Positions 21,670-36,000 of a stretch of 64,000 nt of DNA are shown piece by piece (positions within the stretch are counted from its first letter, which is position 1; every line of letters starts with the position of its first letter). A program made the position numbers and the translations under genes. Source of the DNA: Prostheceraeus crozeri (taxonomy: Eukaryota; Platyhelminthes; Polycladida; Euryleptidae); contig CAJQUW010010459.1 of the NCBI GenBank assembly GCA_907163375.1, positions 1 through 64,000 on the forward strand, written 5' to 3'. The notes under the pieces were generated by a model. The model was not told where the DNA came from. It searched no databases and was given only the letters and a program-made list of their open reading frames with translations.

Positions 21670-24457
21670 CTGAAAGGCAAAAGAAGTTATAGGTAATCTC
21701 TCGAAGATTTTCTGATCACGTTCTGATAATAGCAACGTTTCAATTAAATTCCAGTGTAAATCGCCTGATTCAATTTCCCCATTACTCATTACCATGTATT
21801 CAATCACATCATATTGATTGACATGAACCTAACATTTACGAGAACGTGGATTGAACAAAAAACGGGACAGGAATCCATTTTTTACAGAATTTTCACCCCT
21901 AGCACAACTACAAGCCTTAGAGGGGCTACTCAGTGAAAAAGTAATAAATTGTATTATTTTAAATAAGTAAAAGAAAAGAAACAGATCTTCTAATCTGATG
22001 AATTATAGGAAGAGGAAGCCCAGCAGCACTGTCAGTGCTCACTATTGACGCCTTTCGGCTGACATAGTCACTGATCATCATTAGTGTCACTGATAAGCAC
22101 CTAAAGCCGCATTACCACATTAAACGGAAAAATCTCATATAATTTTGCGGGGCACGAAACTTCAATTGCTTGTCGCAAGGCTCTGATGATGATCAACAGA
22201 GTTGGTCAGAAAGCGTCAATATAATATAATTCATTGTATTGATCATGAGTCCTGCTCTTAAGAATCTCTGCTTATTGGTCGAAGGCTCAACGACAAAACC
22301 CCATTGCGTACCATAATAATATTGCCGAGTAACGGCTTTTTTATTCAATGTATTGGTCGCTATAATGTTTTATATGGGAACGTTTTTTTTATAGATCCGT
22401 GATGCTTTGCTCTTTAACGCTTTGATATAATTCATTTGATTTATGAAATACAGGTGCGCAATTAGCACATTAGATTAATTTCTTCGAGTATTCATTAAAT
22501 GCTATTTTTAACACAGTGATGATATTGGTTTCCCACACTTAATGTACCAGTAATTATCAATGAAAGCTGTTTTTTTAAAGCAATGTGAGGATTTTACATT
22601 GTATGTTTCTATGATATATGATTCAATGTATATCAAGTTGCAGTTTCAGTGAAACTTTATCAAATACATGCAACAACACTCATTGTCTCAAATTTGATCA
22701 TACGTGCGCCCATCGTCTCGGTTCAGTGGACTTCGTGATATCAATCGTTCAACTAGATCACTTTACTCTGGTGGTAGAGTAGGAAGGCCACTAAGCCATA
22801 GATGTCTGACATCGCTTCATGAAATTGGGATGTATGAGATACACCTTTGGTTAAGAAATATTGTTATAAAGAGACCGACTGGCCGCCACTAAGCTATTTG
22901 CGTGTGAGAATGAAGATGAATGAATTTTACTGCTATAGTTAGCCAGTGGACTGTCACAAGTAACTTTATGTGAAAACGAAGAAGTAATTTGTTTATTCAA
23001 CGCAAGCTTCGAAGCCGAATGCGTGTGGTGTGACGAGTCGTTTGAGGTTTAGTAGCGGTTCACTAAGTTACCTCGTGTAAACGCGCCTCAATAACTTTAA
23101 AAACATACATGCAGTGCCATATGCATGTACAAGCATATGCGGTAAGTTAATAAATAAAAGTTTTGAATTTAACTACACTACCTAAAAGAAAAATGGATTC
23201 CAGAAGCTTGGAAACCATTGAACGTACGACCAAGTAGATATCTGCATCTGCGATAGTAATGAAATTATACAAGGAAAGGGACCGGATGCGGTCGCGTCAT
23301 GTGTTACAACGGGTGCCAGAGGGCTTGGTCGCAAGGCCTAATTCGCCGCAGACGGATTTTCGGAAGTTATAACAGAAAGAGCGCATTCCCTTATCCTCCT
23401 TACGATTTCATGATATCATGCAGTTGTTGGACCTGTCGACCCTCCTTAGCAGAATATACATGTACATGATATTCTAATCAGACGATTAGAATATGTCTGA
23501 GCATCGACAAAAGGCAAAAAAATTGGCTACCATGCTCCACGCCCGATCTCCCCCAGATGTTTGATCAAATTGGAAAATAATCAGCGATGAAATCATATTT
23601 GAGCTAAATATTAATAAATCATATTATAAAGCACAACAATAAAGCTTATTATAAAACCATGCAAAAACAGAAGAATCTGTGCTGCTCGTAATAGAAAATA
23701 CTTCATCACGTGAAACTTTTTGAATTTCATGATGTAATCGAGTAATATGCTCAGATGCAATCGAAATAAATTGTTAATGAGTAGGATGATCATGTTTCAT
23801 TTGGTGAAGTACCAAAAATGGAAAGTTTTCATGTATCTCTATTTTCACAATTAAATGAATTACCTGCTCTTTCTGTTGCGAAAACATCCAAGACACGCCT
23901 CTTGCTGCTTCTTCTTCTCGCAATTTTCGCATTCTTTCTCGTTGTATATCAATCATTGTTTGAACTCCTTTGTATTGGGTGGGAAGATAGCCTTCATTCA
24001 AACGCTTCTTCACACGGTAATCACCCAAGGGTAAATGCAATAATTTGGCATGATCATCGTTATCGATCTACAATTTAAAGTAAACATCAGAGATGCCAAC
24101 AAAAGGTGCAATCAGAAATAGCTCAAGACACAGAATGACAAAACAAGCATAACATTTCATGATATCATGCAAGTGTTGGACCTGCGACCCTTGGCAGAAT
24201 ATACATCAAACTCTCCAATTATCTAATGCTGCTTACTCATGATATTGACTTTCAATCCACTGTGCAACGCAGACCAATGATGTTCAGAGTACTCTGTCTC
24301 AAGAAGTTTGGATCAGTGGCGGGAGCGATTGGATTTTCGCGCGATTCCGAATCTGTGCGACTCAAGGCACGACTAGTCAAAATATTGCGCGATTCTGAAT
24401 ATGCTCATTGACAAAATTTTTGAAACATTTACTTCTTTAACTTCTTTCTTTTTGACT

Positions 24458-24530
<73 letters not shown>

Positions 24531-27500
24531 AAGTCTTCAACCTGCCTCACCGACACCAACAGGTTCCACGAAATCGCAAATTGACCCGTTTTTATCATTT
24601 CAACTCTAGTTTTTTGTGACACAGTATGCAAATATAGACCTTTGGCATCAACTCCGCCAAAAAATAAACTCATTTGGTGCCTTACCGGCTGCTCAATTGG
24701 ACCCAACAGCCAAAAAAGCGATTTTCTTCAAATTCGGTCATTTATGGCCAGGGTTGGGCCCACAGAATGGGGCTAGATCATAGATTTTCACTGTGGTAAA
24801 AGATTTTATTGACATATTTAACCTTAGTCTCAATCACTGATTGAAGAAAAAATGATATTATAATATATATACCCGTATGCAAAATTCGATCAGAAGATCG
24901 GTATATTAGTATATGTATCTGATGCACATGTCTAGACTAGTTGGTAATTCATAAAAATATTTCGGATGATGATCTACAAAGCAACTTTTTTGACATATTT
25001 ATGTTATATTTGGGTCAAAAATGCGAAATCTGATGTCTGTTTTATTCAGTTCATGCGGGAAGTAGCCTATTTAGACAATATATGTAGTTTTGAAACCGTT
25101 GATTTTCCAGTTCTTTGCCTCCTGGTGGACTTGTATGATCGCTGAGTTACTTATAAACATTCATAACATTATAATGATGTTGGCAGATAACATCAACACC
25201 TTTGAAACGCCGAAAGTTGCTTGGAAATATACGTTTTTAGTGGTCAATTACATAGTTTTAAAAGTTAAAAAGTGTGAAAATAGGAATCATTCGATGTTCA
25301 GCAAGTCCAAAGAACAGCAGCATCCTTACATAGTCAAACTTGTACAGAAACAAGCTTAATTTTCTTAGATATTGTCATTGGATGTTTATAACTGAGAGAA
25401 GAACACCAATATGCGTTACTAATAATTACCATAACAAACTATAAGCAAAATATATTCTATTAGACAAATGTTTCGTCATAGCTATATTCTTTTGCCGTTT
25501 CAGAGAAACATATGTATCATATATACTAGTATTTCTGTGTCCAAGTACTCATGCATTTCAGGCCAGATTTACAAATGTAACGTGATTAGTAATACAAGTT
25601 GCTAACGTTGGGAAATGCATTACACTCTTCAGATAGAATGTTCCTACAACTACACACCACATCATACAAATTTGACGTTGTACTTATATTTTGATATGAA
25701 TAATAGCACTTTTTATACCTCATCAACTAATAAAAATAAGGAAACTGAAGGATAACTTCTTCAATTTTATATTTTCCAAAAATGTTGTGTGTTTAAATTC
25801 ATCAAAAGACAACGTCTCTATAGTGCAGAGGCGGAAAGATGAATTCGCAAATTTATCAGCTGTTGTTTACTGGTTTTCCATGTGATAACGTTTTAGACGA
25901 TAATTTTGATAACATACTGTCAAATTTGAGCAGTTAGTATGAGGAATATCCCTGTATTATATTTTTTACTTATATCTGATTAACATATTAGGTTGGAAAG
26001 ATTTTGACGTAATGATGTAACCTGACATGTTTCGACTGGTCTTGTCAAAGTCCAGCAGTCACACATGCTTGTCCCAGCATGTGAACTTACATTGAAAGAT
26101 AGACATTTTATAGGAAGGAGAAAGTTGAGATACAGGTCAACACGCGATAGCAGCGGCAGACTGTGAGTCACCCGATTACCATGGCAAGCGAAGATTAATC
26201 ACATGGTCCTTTTGCTTGCACAAATTGGGATTATCACGTCTAATAAACAATGCCTCGAGGATACGTAAAATGCGTTCATTGTAAGTTTGGCATACAATCT
26301 CAAACTTGCTAATAGGGTCATTCAGAACACTACAGCAACTGAGCACATGTTCAGTAATTGCAGAGCGAGAAATTCCTAAATGACCATTTAAGAACCACCT
26401 GGGTATGTGCTCCCGCGCTCGAACTGTCAGGGTCGCGACGTCCGTCCAATATAGGTTAATCCACAACCACAACGAGAAGAATAACTAACAGAAGACGTGG
26501 CGGCATCTGGCAGACAATCTTTAGGAGAAGTAACAGGAATACAGTTGGTCTTAAAAATAATGATGGGTTTTGCGGCAGTAATTGTACTAATGTTTATTGT
26601 AAAAGTAACTTTGACTCTTTGTTAACTTCTTTTTTCTGTACTGTAATTTGTTGAAAAAATTCTCCTCTCAGACTCTTTCGGTCACCCACGTCAGTCATGC
26701 AATTACCGGACCAACATAATTCATTAATTTGCTTACGAAACCCATTACGAAACTCTTAAGCGACCCTATAAGGAAATAAATAACTTCCATCTTACTTATC
26801 GTAACTTCTTATTTCAGGTAGGTGTATAGAGTGGATTAATGAGAAATTGCAGGCAGCGACATGCCCATGCTTTTCAATGACGTGAACGCCGAAGAGATGG
26901 GCAAATCGATCGAAGTTGTGAAAACTGCCATGGCAAGATTCTCCAGGGAATCCTTTGCCGAACAGATAAGATAGTAACTAAACTAACTAAACAGTATTTC
27001 GTTTGACATTTGAAGTTACTGAATCACAGTAAGTCGGTCTCGAAACTACTTTTTTTGGAAGAAAAATTGTCCAACTCCAATTCCACTTGGAAAAGGTACC
27101 CAAGCCTCCCCATAATCGATTCCAAAAAAATAGAAAATATATATTTTCTATATATATTTGATCATTTGTTAAGTAAATGGGACTTATATGAATGTGTCTT
27201 AAAAATATTGTATTCAGTTGATTAAGTAATAAATAGAGTGTAATTATTTACTTCAATCCTTATACTACTGTTTTCAGAAATTTTCAATTTTATCTATAGT
27301 GACGCTGATGACGCTGACGTTCCCCCACAGCCAACTGCTTTGAATATGAGGTAGAACCCTCAGATGAGGATTCTGACCTAGAACAAGAAGAACAAGAAGA
27401 CCAGCATGAAGACCGAGAAGACCAGCATGAAGAACAAGAAGACCAGCATGAAGAACAAGAAGAACGGTGCAGGCCTAAGAGGCGTTGTAAAGAGAACGCT

Positions 27501-29579
27501 CAAACAACATGGCCAACTTTTGGTATTGAGATAATATTAGAAAACATTAGAAAAAAGAGTTCTTATACCGCTTAACGGAAGTCGATAGTGTGGCACTTAG
27601 ATAAGTATTTCGGGGAAGGTTGTGGAGTATGTGATATAACCCTAATGGAAAATGTAATAGATAGAGTTGTAACTGGATTAGTTTTACTCTCAATAAGTAA
27701 TTGAGAACCTGATTTAGGGTAATCATGACTAGGCTATAGCATGAATCATGTTTAAAACTATATTCACATTTATAATTTCATCGTAGATAATATAATATAT
27801 AATATAATTTCATCGTAGATAATATAATATATAATATAATTTCATCGTACCGTAAATACTCTCCTATAAGTCGACCCCCGAATTTACTGCCCAAATATTG
27901 GCATGTTTCCATAGACCCGCCTATAAGACGAGATGAAAAGATGAAGATTTTTGTAACGTCAAGTTCGTCAGAAATAATTTTAATTATAATCTAAGCACCG
28001 GTAACTCAGTAACTGCGGTTCAATGACGAATGAAGATCTGGCGTGTCGTCTGGAGCAACCGATGAATATGAAGAGGTATGGATTGAGTATTGCGCGCGCA
28101 CCGATAACTCAGAACTGCGATAACAGAAGAAAAATGTTATGATTTTAATCGGACCCGTCTGTAAGTCGAAACCCCTACTTTTGGAATGAATTTTGGGCAT
28201 AAAAAAATTCGACTTATAGGCGAGTATATACGGTAATAATCCGTAAATGAGAGAAGATCCATGCTTGGTCAGACATTCTAAATTTATCGAAACAGGAAAG
28301 CCAAGTAATTATACATTACTAATCAACCAATTAATTTCAACTACTGAACGTAGTCATTTTCAGGGTATGAATGCTGCCGATCAGCTACTTGGCTTTCCTA
28401 TTTACCATAACGTTAGAATAATCCAGTAACTAAAAATTTAGAAAGTTGTTTCAATTTAATGAGCCATTCCTCATATTAGATACACAAATGGTGTTCTTGT
28501 GTTACACTTTACTGCATTGAATGTATGATCGATGGGAGGATATTTTGAGGAAGTGAATAAAGGAGATTTAAGAATAAAGGATACTTCATGATATGATCGG
28601 ATGACTTTTAAAATAAATACAATATATGGTTTGATCTTTCTACATTTCAATCTCATTATCAAAAGTTAGTTACCAGTACTTTATTCTCAAGATTCCTCTG
28701 TCGAAAAGAATATGGAGAATCATATTGAGTTAAGAAAATCTCTGAATGTGGAACAGAGAATTGCGGAAAAGTGAGTTTTAAAAGCTAGTTTCTTCTTCGT
28801 TTTAGGTACGGTTTAATAATGTTCATCGCCTCAAATTCAGCAGATTTTGAATCTTGATGGGTACTTGGTATATCCACTGGATTTCAAATTGCGCTTGCTT
28901 GAGGTAAAATCGGCACTTCTAATAATAATGTATTGATGTGTTCTTCAGCTTATATGAAAATCGCATTTTCCAAAATTATAAATGCAAAATAAATGTAGGC
29001 CTATTTATCACGCAGTCATCAACCATACATTGTATATTCCACGTACATCTAAAAAACGTTATCTCGTGCCTCAGGAATCAACAATCATAAAAATACATTA
29101 TGTAGCTCGCAACGGATCACCAGTAAATGAATTGTCGAAAACCAAATGAGGCTTAATTATTGTTGTCCACCCGAACTTGCTTCCATCTAGATAATGAGTG
29201 TTTTCACAAATGCAGAAGCCCAATGAGCTACCAAATGAACCTTGAAGGTATTACAAAACTATCTGAAGATCTTATTCAGAAGTCAACATAAAATCATAAA
29301 TGTAAGGCTGATGAGATCAATCAATCAACCTAATGAGGCAGGATGAAGACTTATTATGTGAGGCAGGATGACTATTTATGATGTGAGGCAGGATGACGGT
29401 TTAATATTTGAGGCAGGATGAAGATTTAGATATATCTATAACTCGTGAGGCAGGTTGAAGACTTATGAGGCAGGATGAAGGATAGTGAGGCAGGATGAAG
29501 ACTTATTATTTATGGAGTGAGGCAGGTTGAAGACTTGTGAGGCAGGTTGAAGACTTAAAGTGAGGCAGGTTGAAGACTT

Positions 29580-29671
<92 letters not shown>

Positions 29672-29984
29672 CCTCCAAAGACACTTATTTGCTGAATAAG
29701 AAATCTGAGATTATATCCACATGTCGACACCGTAGAAAGTTTATAATTGCCCACCTGAAATAACTATGCCCACTCGACTTAGATCAATCTATGATCCTAT
29801 GATATTTTCTAACCTAAATTTCTTGTCTTTATAGCCCTATGCATCTAACTTTGAATTTTAAAGTGCCTTTTTTGTAGAATGTGAAATCACAATTTGTACA
29901 TCTGATGATCGTTGATTCGTGAAACCAATAGTACTGTTAGTTATGAAATAGTCTTTTGAACATCATACTATAATACTATGTGTG

Positions 29985-30081
<97 letters not shown>

Positions 30082-33000
30082 GTATATATATATGTGTGTG
30101 TATGATACCTTAATAATTTAGTCACAATCTCCACCAAGTCGCTAGCACAGAAAAACAACGCATGTAGCAGATTCAACTTTAATAGCGCGTGTGCCCCCCT
30201 CTAGCTCCAATACATTCAGTAATCCGAGATGGCACAGAATGAAGGATGTTTCAAGGAGAAGCCACTGCTCTGTCAGTCTTTCAGAGAGACTCTTCAGGGA
30301 CACTGGTGGAAGTGAATAGCGGTCTCTCACTCGCCGCCCAAGCTCGTCCCATACTTGTTCAATGGGTGACAAGTCAGGTGAGCGTGCAGGCCAGTCAAGG
30401 GTTTGAATGTTCAATCTCCTAACAGTGGCAATGACAGCCGAGGAACGATGTGGTCTTGTGTTGTCGTCTTGGAAGACGAGATCCTCCACCCTGACCACTG
30501 GGGCAACAACAGGAAGCACAATTTCATTGAGATAGATACCTCTCTCCAGTCAACGTGCTTTTGATGATGACTGCTGTCGTTCGTCCGCCATGCCAAATGC
30601 CACCCCACAGCATAACACTTCCACCACCGTATCTGTCGTGTTCTTTAATACAGCATGGGGCAAAGCGTTCACCTGGAAGACGATGCACTCTGACACGACC
30701 GTCATTGAAAATCCAGAGTGAATCTCGATTCATCGGTCCACAAGACTTTCTGCCAGTGATGGTCATTCCATGAGCGATGGGCATCACACCAGGCAACTCG
30801 TCTTCTGCGGTGCTCAAAACTCAATGGAATTAGGACAGCTGGTCGTCGCGATTGAATTCCAGCTTCTCGCAATCTTCGGTAAGCCGTTCGAACGCTACAG
30901 TCTATATTTGAGGCACTCTTTCAGTGTACGACTAGCTTTGGGACTGACACAAATCTATTCCTCTTTGCAGCTAAAACTAGACGTGCGTCTGTCCTTCCTG
31001 CAGACTTTCTTGGTCGACCAGATCCCTTCTTCTTTTTAACATCTCCTTCTGCTTTCCATCGACACCACCACCTCCAAACAACGACTCTCGATAGTTGCAG
31101 CTCTTCGGCAACACTCGCACAACTTCTACCACAACGAATCATTCCAATAGCCATACCTCTGGTAAACTGATCGTGTGCCATTTTATTTTACAAAAGCTGG
31201 ATTTCAGTTCACGTTTATGTTCAATTTGTAAAAGCAATTGTGACAGTTGTATCGATATCAAAATTTGAAATTTGACCACCAAAGATCTTTCTCCATTCTC
31301 TAATGTGTTGAATGGTAATACATAGAAAGCGAGATATTGCATCATACCTGAGAAAAAATGAAACAAACTTCAGTTCAAGCCAATGATAGTTTGTTTCATT
31401 AATTATGTCAATGAGTACACATTGAAATTTTCTCAATTTCAGTAATTAGAAATTTAGTTAATTCTCATACGATGATGAAAATCATCCCAGCAGCCATTTA
31501 TAATAGAATATAATGCTTGCTAATTCAAATTATTAATTGAAGTAGTCCTAATGAGGACTGATGGCGTTCTCCAATCCGCAAGTGTACAGATGCAATGCTA
31601 CTGTAACCATTGGATTAATCAGTTCTTAAAAGAACTCAATGGAGCTTTCTCGTGGCAACAAATTAAAATTGATCAGCTTAGGCCCAATATCTGGTAAAAG
31701 TGGAAATCTTAAGATTTGTAACACTCCTCATTCTTACTGTTAATATACTAATACCATAGATTCCAAACATTGCCGCATACATGTTCAAAACAGACGTCTA
31801 ATATACCTTACCGACTACAGATGCTGGTAGTGGAAATACAACAGGACAATGGTCATCACAGGTTAAGGAAATTAAAAATGGATATTATAAAACAACAGGA
31901 GATCGATGGATAAAAATTGGAAAAGTGGAGGTAAAACATGGAAATACAACGATGCTACTACACCGATTCTGACACTACACATGGTGGATAATGGTAATAG
32001 TGGATAAGCGGAAAGTGGATAATGGAGGTAAACAATAGAACTACAATGACACTCTACTACATCGAAAGCAATGAAATTATACACACTATACCTAAGACTA
32101 CACATGGAAATACTATTTCTTCACTTGAATTTGTTATCGCCAGTTTCTTAATCCGTCTATAATACTTCATATAATCCCACATTTCTTCATTTGAAATACA
32201 ATACATCGATCACTACTTCAGCTACCGATTAAGGGATATAAAACATAATACTGCAGTCCGTCAGTCATCAGCAGGTACTCGTCTAGTTGTGTTTCGACCC
32301 CTAACCTGAACACTCAAACCCAGACGAGCGGGGTCCCACACATAGTGGCTGACAAAATGCTAAATAGGTAATGATATGTCTTGAAAGATATGTCACAAAG
32401 ATAAGTCAGACATCATTCAAATGTTACGTTTCCCACATGTAAACTCATCCTGTCATTAAATTCATACCATCAATAAATACATTTTGCTTTTTGCGATCCG
32501 CACATGTAAACAAATCCCGTACATCAATCTTTGCCCTTTCGATTCCCACAAGTTAACAGATCCTGTTCTTCCTCGAATCCCATAAACATGTAATCGATGT
32601 GTGATAAATACGTAATCCGCCTTTACACAAACTTCGCCTCATACATCAAAGCCTAACAATGGGAGTTCTCTCAGCTCCCGTAAGCCACGCTAAGCGCTTT
32701 GCATTCACTCTTCACCGCCCCCGCCCCCCCGAGAGAATATAGAGATCTCTCGGTCATAGAGATCATAGATCATTAGATATATGTGCGAGAGAATATAGAA
32801 ATTAAATTGGAGCTGGGCAGGCAATGTCAGCCGCTATGGAGACGACCGGTGGTCCAGAAGTTTAACAGAATGGACCTCTCGCGGACGCGGACGTGCTGTT
32901 GGATGTCCAAGAAAGAGGTGGAGGCAGGAAACCGACAGCTTCTACGGTGGCGTCAACTGGGGTGCTGCGGTGCGGAATCGACGGCTGTGAAAGTCATGGG

Positions 33001-36000
33001 GCACGGCGTTTTCCAGAACCGACGGGACACACACAGGTTGCCCTTAAGGAAGTAAGTAAGTTTTCCTCAAGAAGTCTGTTGTGCACAGTATTACACAGGC
33101 AATATATTGGATATATATGATTTCTATATGTACAGGGCTAATTGCTGAAATTCCATCTTAAGCATACACATCAATTTAAAGCATCATTGACATTACATTT
33201 CAGTTTTGTTATGATATCTACACCAATTTCATGGTAAATAGGACCACGATTCCTTGAAACTAAATTATGGAAGTCCATTACCCATCTAAATTTAGCCGTT
33301 ATCATCATGCGTTTGTTTCTACTGTTTATGATTGCTATTTATCAGAGGAGTCCCGTCAAAACAGATCTATGTTTTATACGCAGTTTATTGCGAGCACTTT
33401 CGGACACCACCGGAGTCCATCTTCAGGCGAATGAAATGACAAAATTGGCATAGATGAAAAGAGTTCACAGGGATGAAGTTTATCATAGTAGAATGCTATG
33501 AAAACATGATAAGACCAGACTACTTCGACAAAATTAAAACAGTAAGATGATGCGAAATCGAAATAAAAGGTCGGAAGAAAATCAAAGTAACTAGCTGTGA
33601 AGATACAAAACAGAAAATAGGGGGCACAAATTAAGTCAAAAATCCCAGGCCGCACTCAAAGAATGCTTCACTCGATTAGATGAATTGAGACGACGTGACC
33701 ATAAGGACTCTTTCACAATCCGTTTCTTCCATCTTGGTTCTCTATCAATGACAGTGATACTATGAGTGTCTATATTATGGTTGCAAAAAACTGAGTGTTG
33801 GGCCAATTCAGAGCGAGAAACATCTTTGTCTCGAATAGCACGACAATGTTCTTTCCGACGCTGCTCAATGGGGCGAGCAGTCTCACCCACATAGACCCAG
33901 TCATGTGTCTCACCCTGTCTGGGTGAGACTGCTCGCCCCATTGAGCAGCGTCGGAAAGAACATTGTCGTGCTATTCGAGACAAAGATGTTTCTCGCTCTG
34001 AATTGGCCCAACACTCAGTTTTTTGCAACCATAATATAGACACTCATAGTATCACTGTCATTGATAGAGAACCAAGATGGAAGAAACGGATTGGGAAAGA
34101 GTCCTTATGGTCACGTCGTCTCAATTCATCTAATCGAGTGAAGCATTCTTTGAGTGCGGCCTGAGATTTTTGACTTAATTTGTGCCCCCTATTTTCTGTT
34201 TTGTATCTTCACAGCTAGTTACTTTGATTTTCTTCCGACCTTTTATTTCGATTTCGCATCATCTTACTGTTTTAATTTTGTCGAAGTAGTCTGGTCTTAT
34301 CATGTTTTCATAGCATTCTACTGTGATAAACTTCATCCCTGTGAACTCTTTTCATCTATGCCAATTTTGTCATTTCATTCGCCTGAAGATGGACTCCGGT
34401 GGTGTCCGAAAGTGCTCGCAATAAACTGCGTATAAAACATAGATCTGTTTTGACGGGACTCCTCTGATAAATAGCAATGGATTCAAACCCGTTATTCGAA
34501 ACTATACTGTTTATGATCATCTTTTTCGTCAATTTACCACACCGAGAATATTTGTGGTAACTTTCTGAATGTTTCAAACATAAGTCAATCCATTATGTCA
34601 TCGGAGAAATGATCATGAGGAAAGTACATTGCTGTCGACCAGAAAGAATCGGAAAGGTCATCGGAGGAAGAACCATATGGAATGCAAGGTGTGCTGATGA
34701 TACGACGATCGCAGCTAATAGCAGAGGAGATGGAGGACACGGCAGAGAAGCTAAAGCGAGTCAGCGAGCAGATGGGCCTCTTGATTAACAGCGCCAGGAC
34801 AAACAAGATAACTGTCAAATGAAATGTAAAAATCAATGGTGAAGAAATGGATAAAATTAGGAAGTTCTCAAGTACTTAGGTTCTTACAACAAAAAGGAGA
34901 CAGCACATTTGACATCAAAGCCAGATTCGGACAAGCGCGAAGCATAGCTGCTAGACTCTCTGAAATACGGAAGTCAGCAGACCTCATTACAATCAAGATA
35001 CAACTGTCAAAATCATTAGAGTGGAGAGTTGCTCCTTACAGATGTGGAGCTTGGACTCTAAAGAAAGCAGAGGAAAGGATGATCAATGTTTTTGAGAAGT
35101 GGCTCTGGAGGAGAGTTGAGATTTAGTCGGACGGGAAGGCGCTCGAAAGAATGGGTAAGTAGGCAGATTGAAATCGCGGAAGACGAAGGAGCAACCCATC
35201 CCTTCCCCCTAGGCGATTACGTATTTCTTGAATGACCATTTGCAAGCAGCATCCTCCTTCAGTAGCTCAGTTTCCAGGCCATCCCATTTCCCAGAACCAA
35301 TTAATCTTTCGATATTTGCATTATATTCAGTGCATTTGCGTATTGAGATGATCTGTAAGTAATTTAAAAAGCGACTTAGGCACAACACAGACGTGTTTCG
35401 CAAATGTGATGCCTATTTGCGATAATGTTATATTTTCAGTTTGATGATTCATATGTTAAGCACTCTGTTTCCATCGATAAAATACCGCAGAAATCGAAGA
35501 CTGTCAAAAATTGATTTACGCTCCATGAAATGATATTTACGACCACAGTCCTCAATATACGCATTTATGCACAAAATACGAAATTTACGACGTGGCGTAA
35601 ATTTACGCGCTGACCGTTACACAGTCAACTTTAAATACTCATCAATCATGGCAACAGGGTAGTGACTATTTGCAAGTGTCAAGTTCAATTTGCTGTGCCT
35701 AGTCCACAGAATTAGATTCATCTGCGCGCGCTTCGGTTTCCTAGAAAGGAAGAATCGCATCTAACCTAAATATAGAAATGGCAGATGACAGAATTGGCAA
35801 CTTTCTCCTTCTCGAATGGATAATTCGTGTAACGCTTGCTATTGGAAAAGGCAAACAATAAGCTGTCAGCGGAGGACACCAAAGCCAGTGAGATATTTGT
35901 GTGTGCTGTGATATCACTTCGCACACACCAAAACACACTTCGCCTGGCTAACATTCGATTCAGTGTATGCACTATACAGTGAGAAATGCCGAGGAGAGGA

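Larger units (their letters stand above)
33331..34478. mobile_element. Palindromic pair of Penelope-like GIY-YIG tails
   Basis: Two 559-bp arms (33,331-33,889 and 33,920-34,478) are near-perfect inverted copies separated by a 30-bp spacer. Each encodes, reading outward from the centre, the PLE GIY-YIG domain: [32 protein letters not shown], then [13 protein letters not shown]. Each then has about 330 bp of tail with a hammerhead-like core. The left (minus) copy extends through the spacer and includes the DWVYVGET start of the domain; the right (+) copy starts within it. The two arms differ at only a few bases, so the structure is young. Confidence 0.9.

Noticed and set aside
21670-21807. N-terminal extension of the exon G reading frame
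   Set aside because: A strong TTTTGCCTTTCAG acceptor at 21,670 and phase agreement with exon F show that this part is intronic read-through.
25090-25359. 89-residue ORF in the large intron
   Set aside because: No motif, no splice sites, AT-rich composition typical of chance.
29335-29580. CRISPR-like array of repeats and spacers
   Set aside because: The units are variable, spacers are short AT-rich slippage products, and the context is eukaryotic; it is a minisatellite.
29463-30176. Tyr/Ile-repeat ORFs
   Set aside because: Artefacts of the TA microsatellites.
32230-32370. Possible LTR-type promoter and primer-binding site (TATA-like box followed by a GTGGCTGACA-like stretch)
   Set aside because: No second copy of the sequence, no flanking duplication and no gag or pol nearby.
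33636-34043. 135-residue ORF as one gene
   Set aside because: The frame crosses the palindrome centre; its first third is the antisense of the right arm, so it is not a natural protein start.
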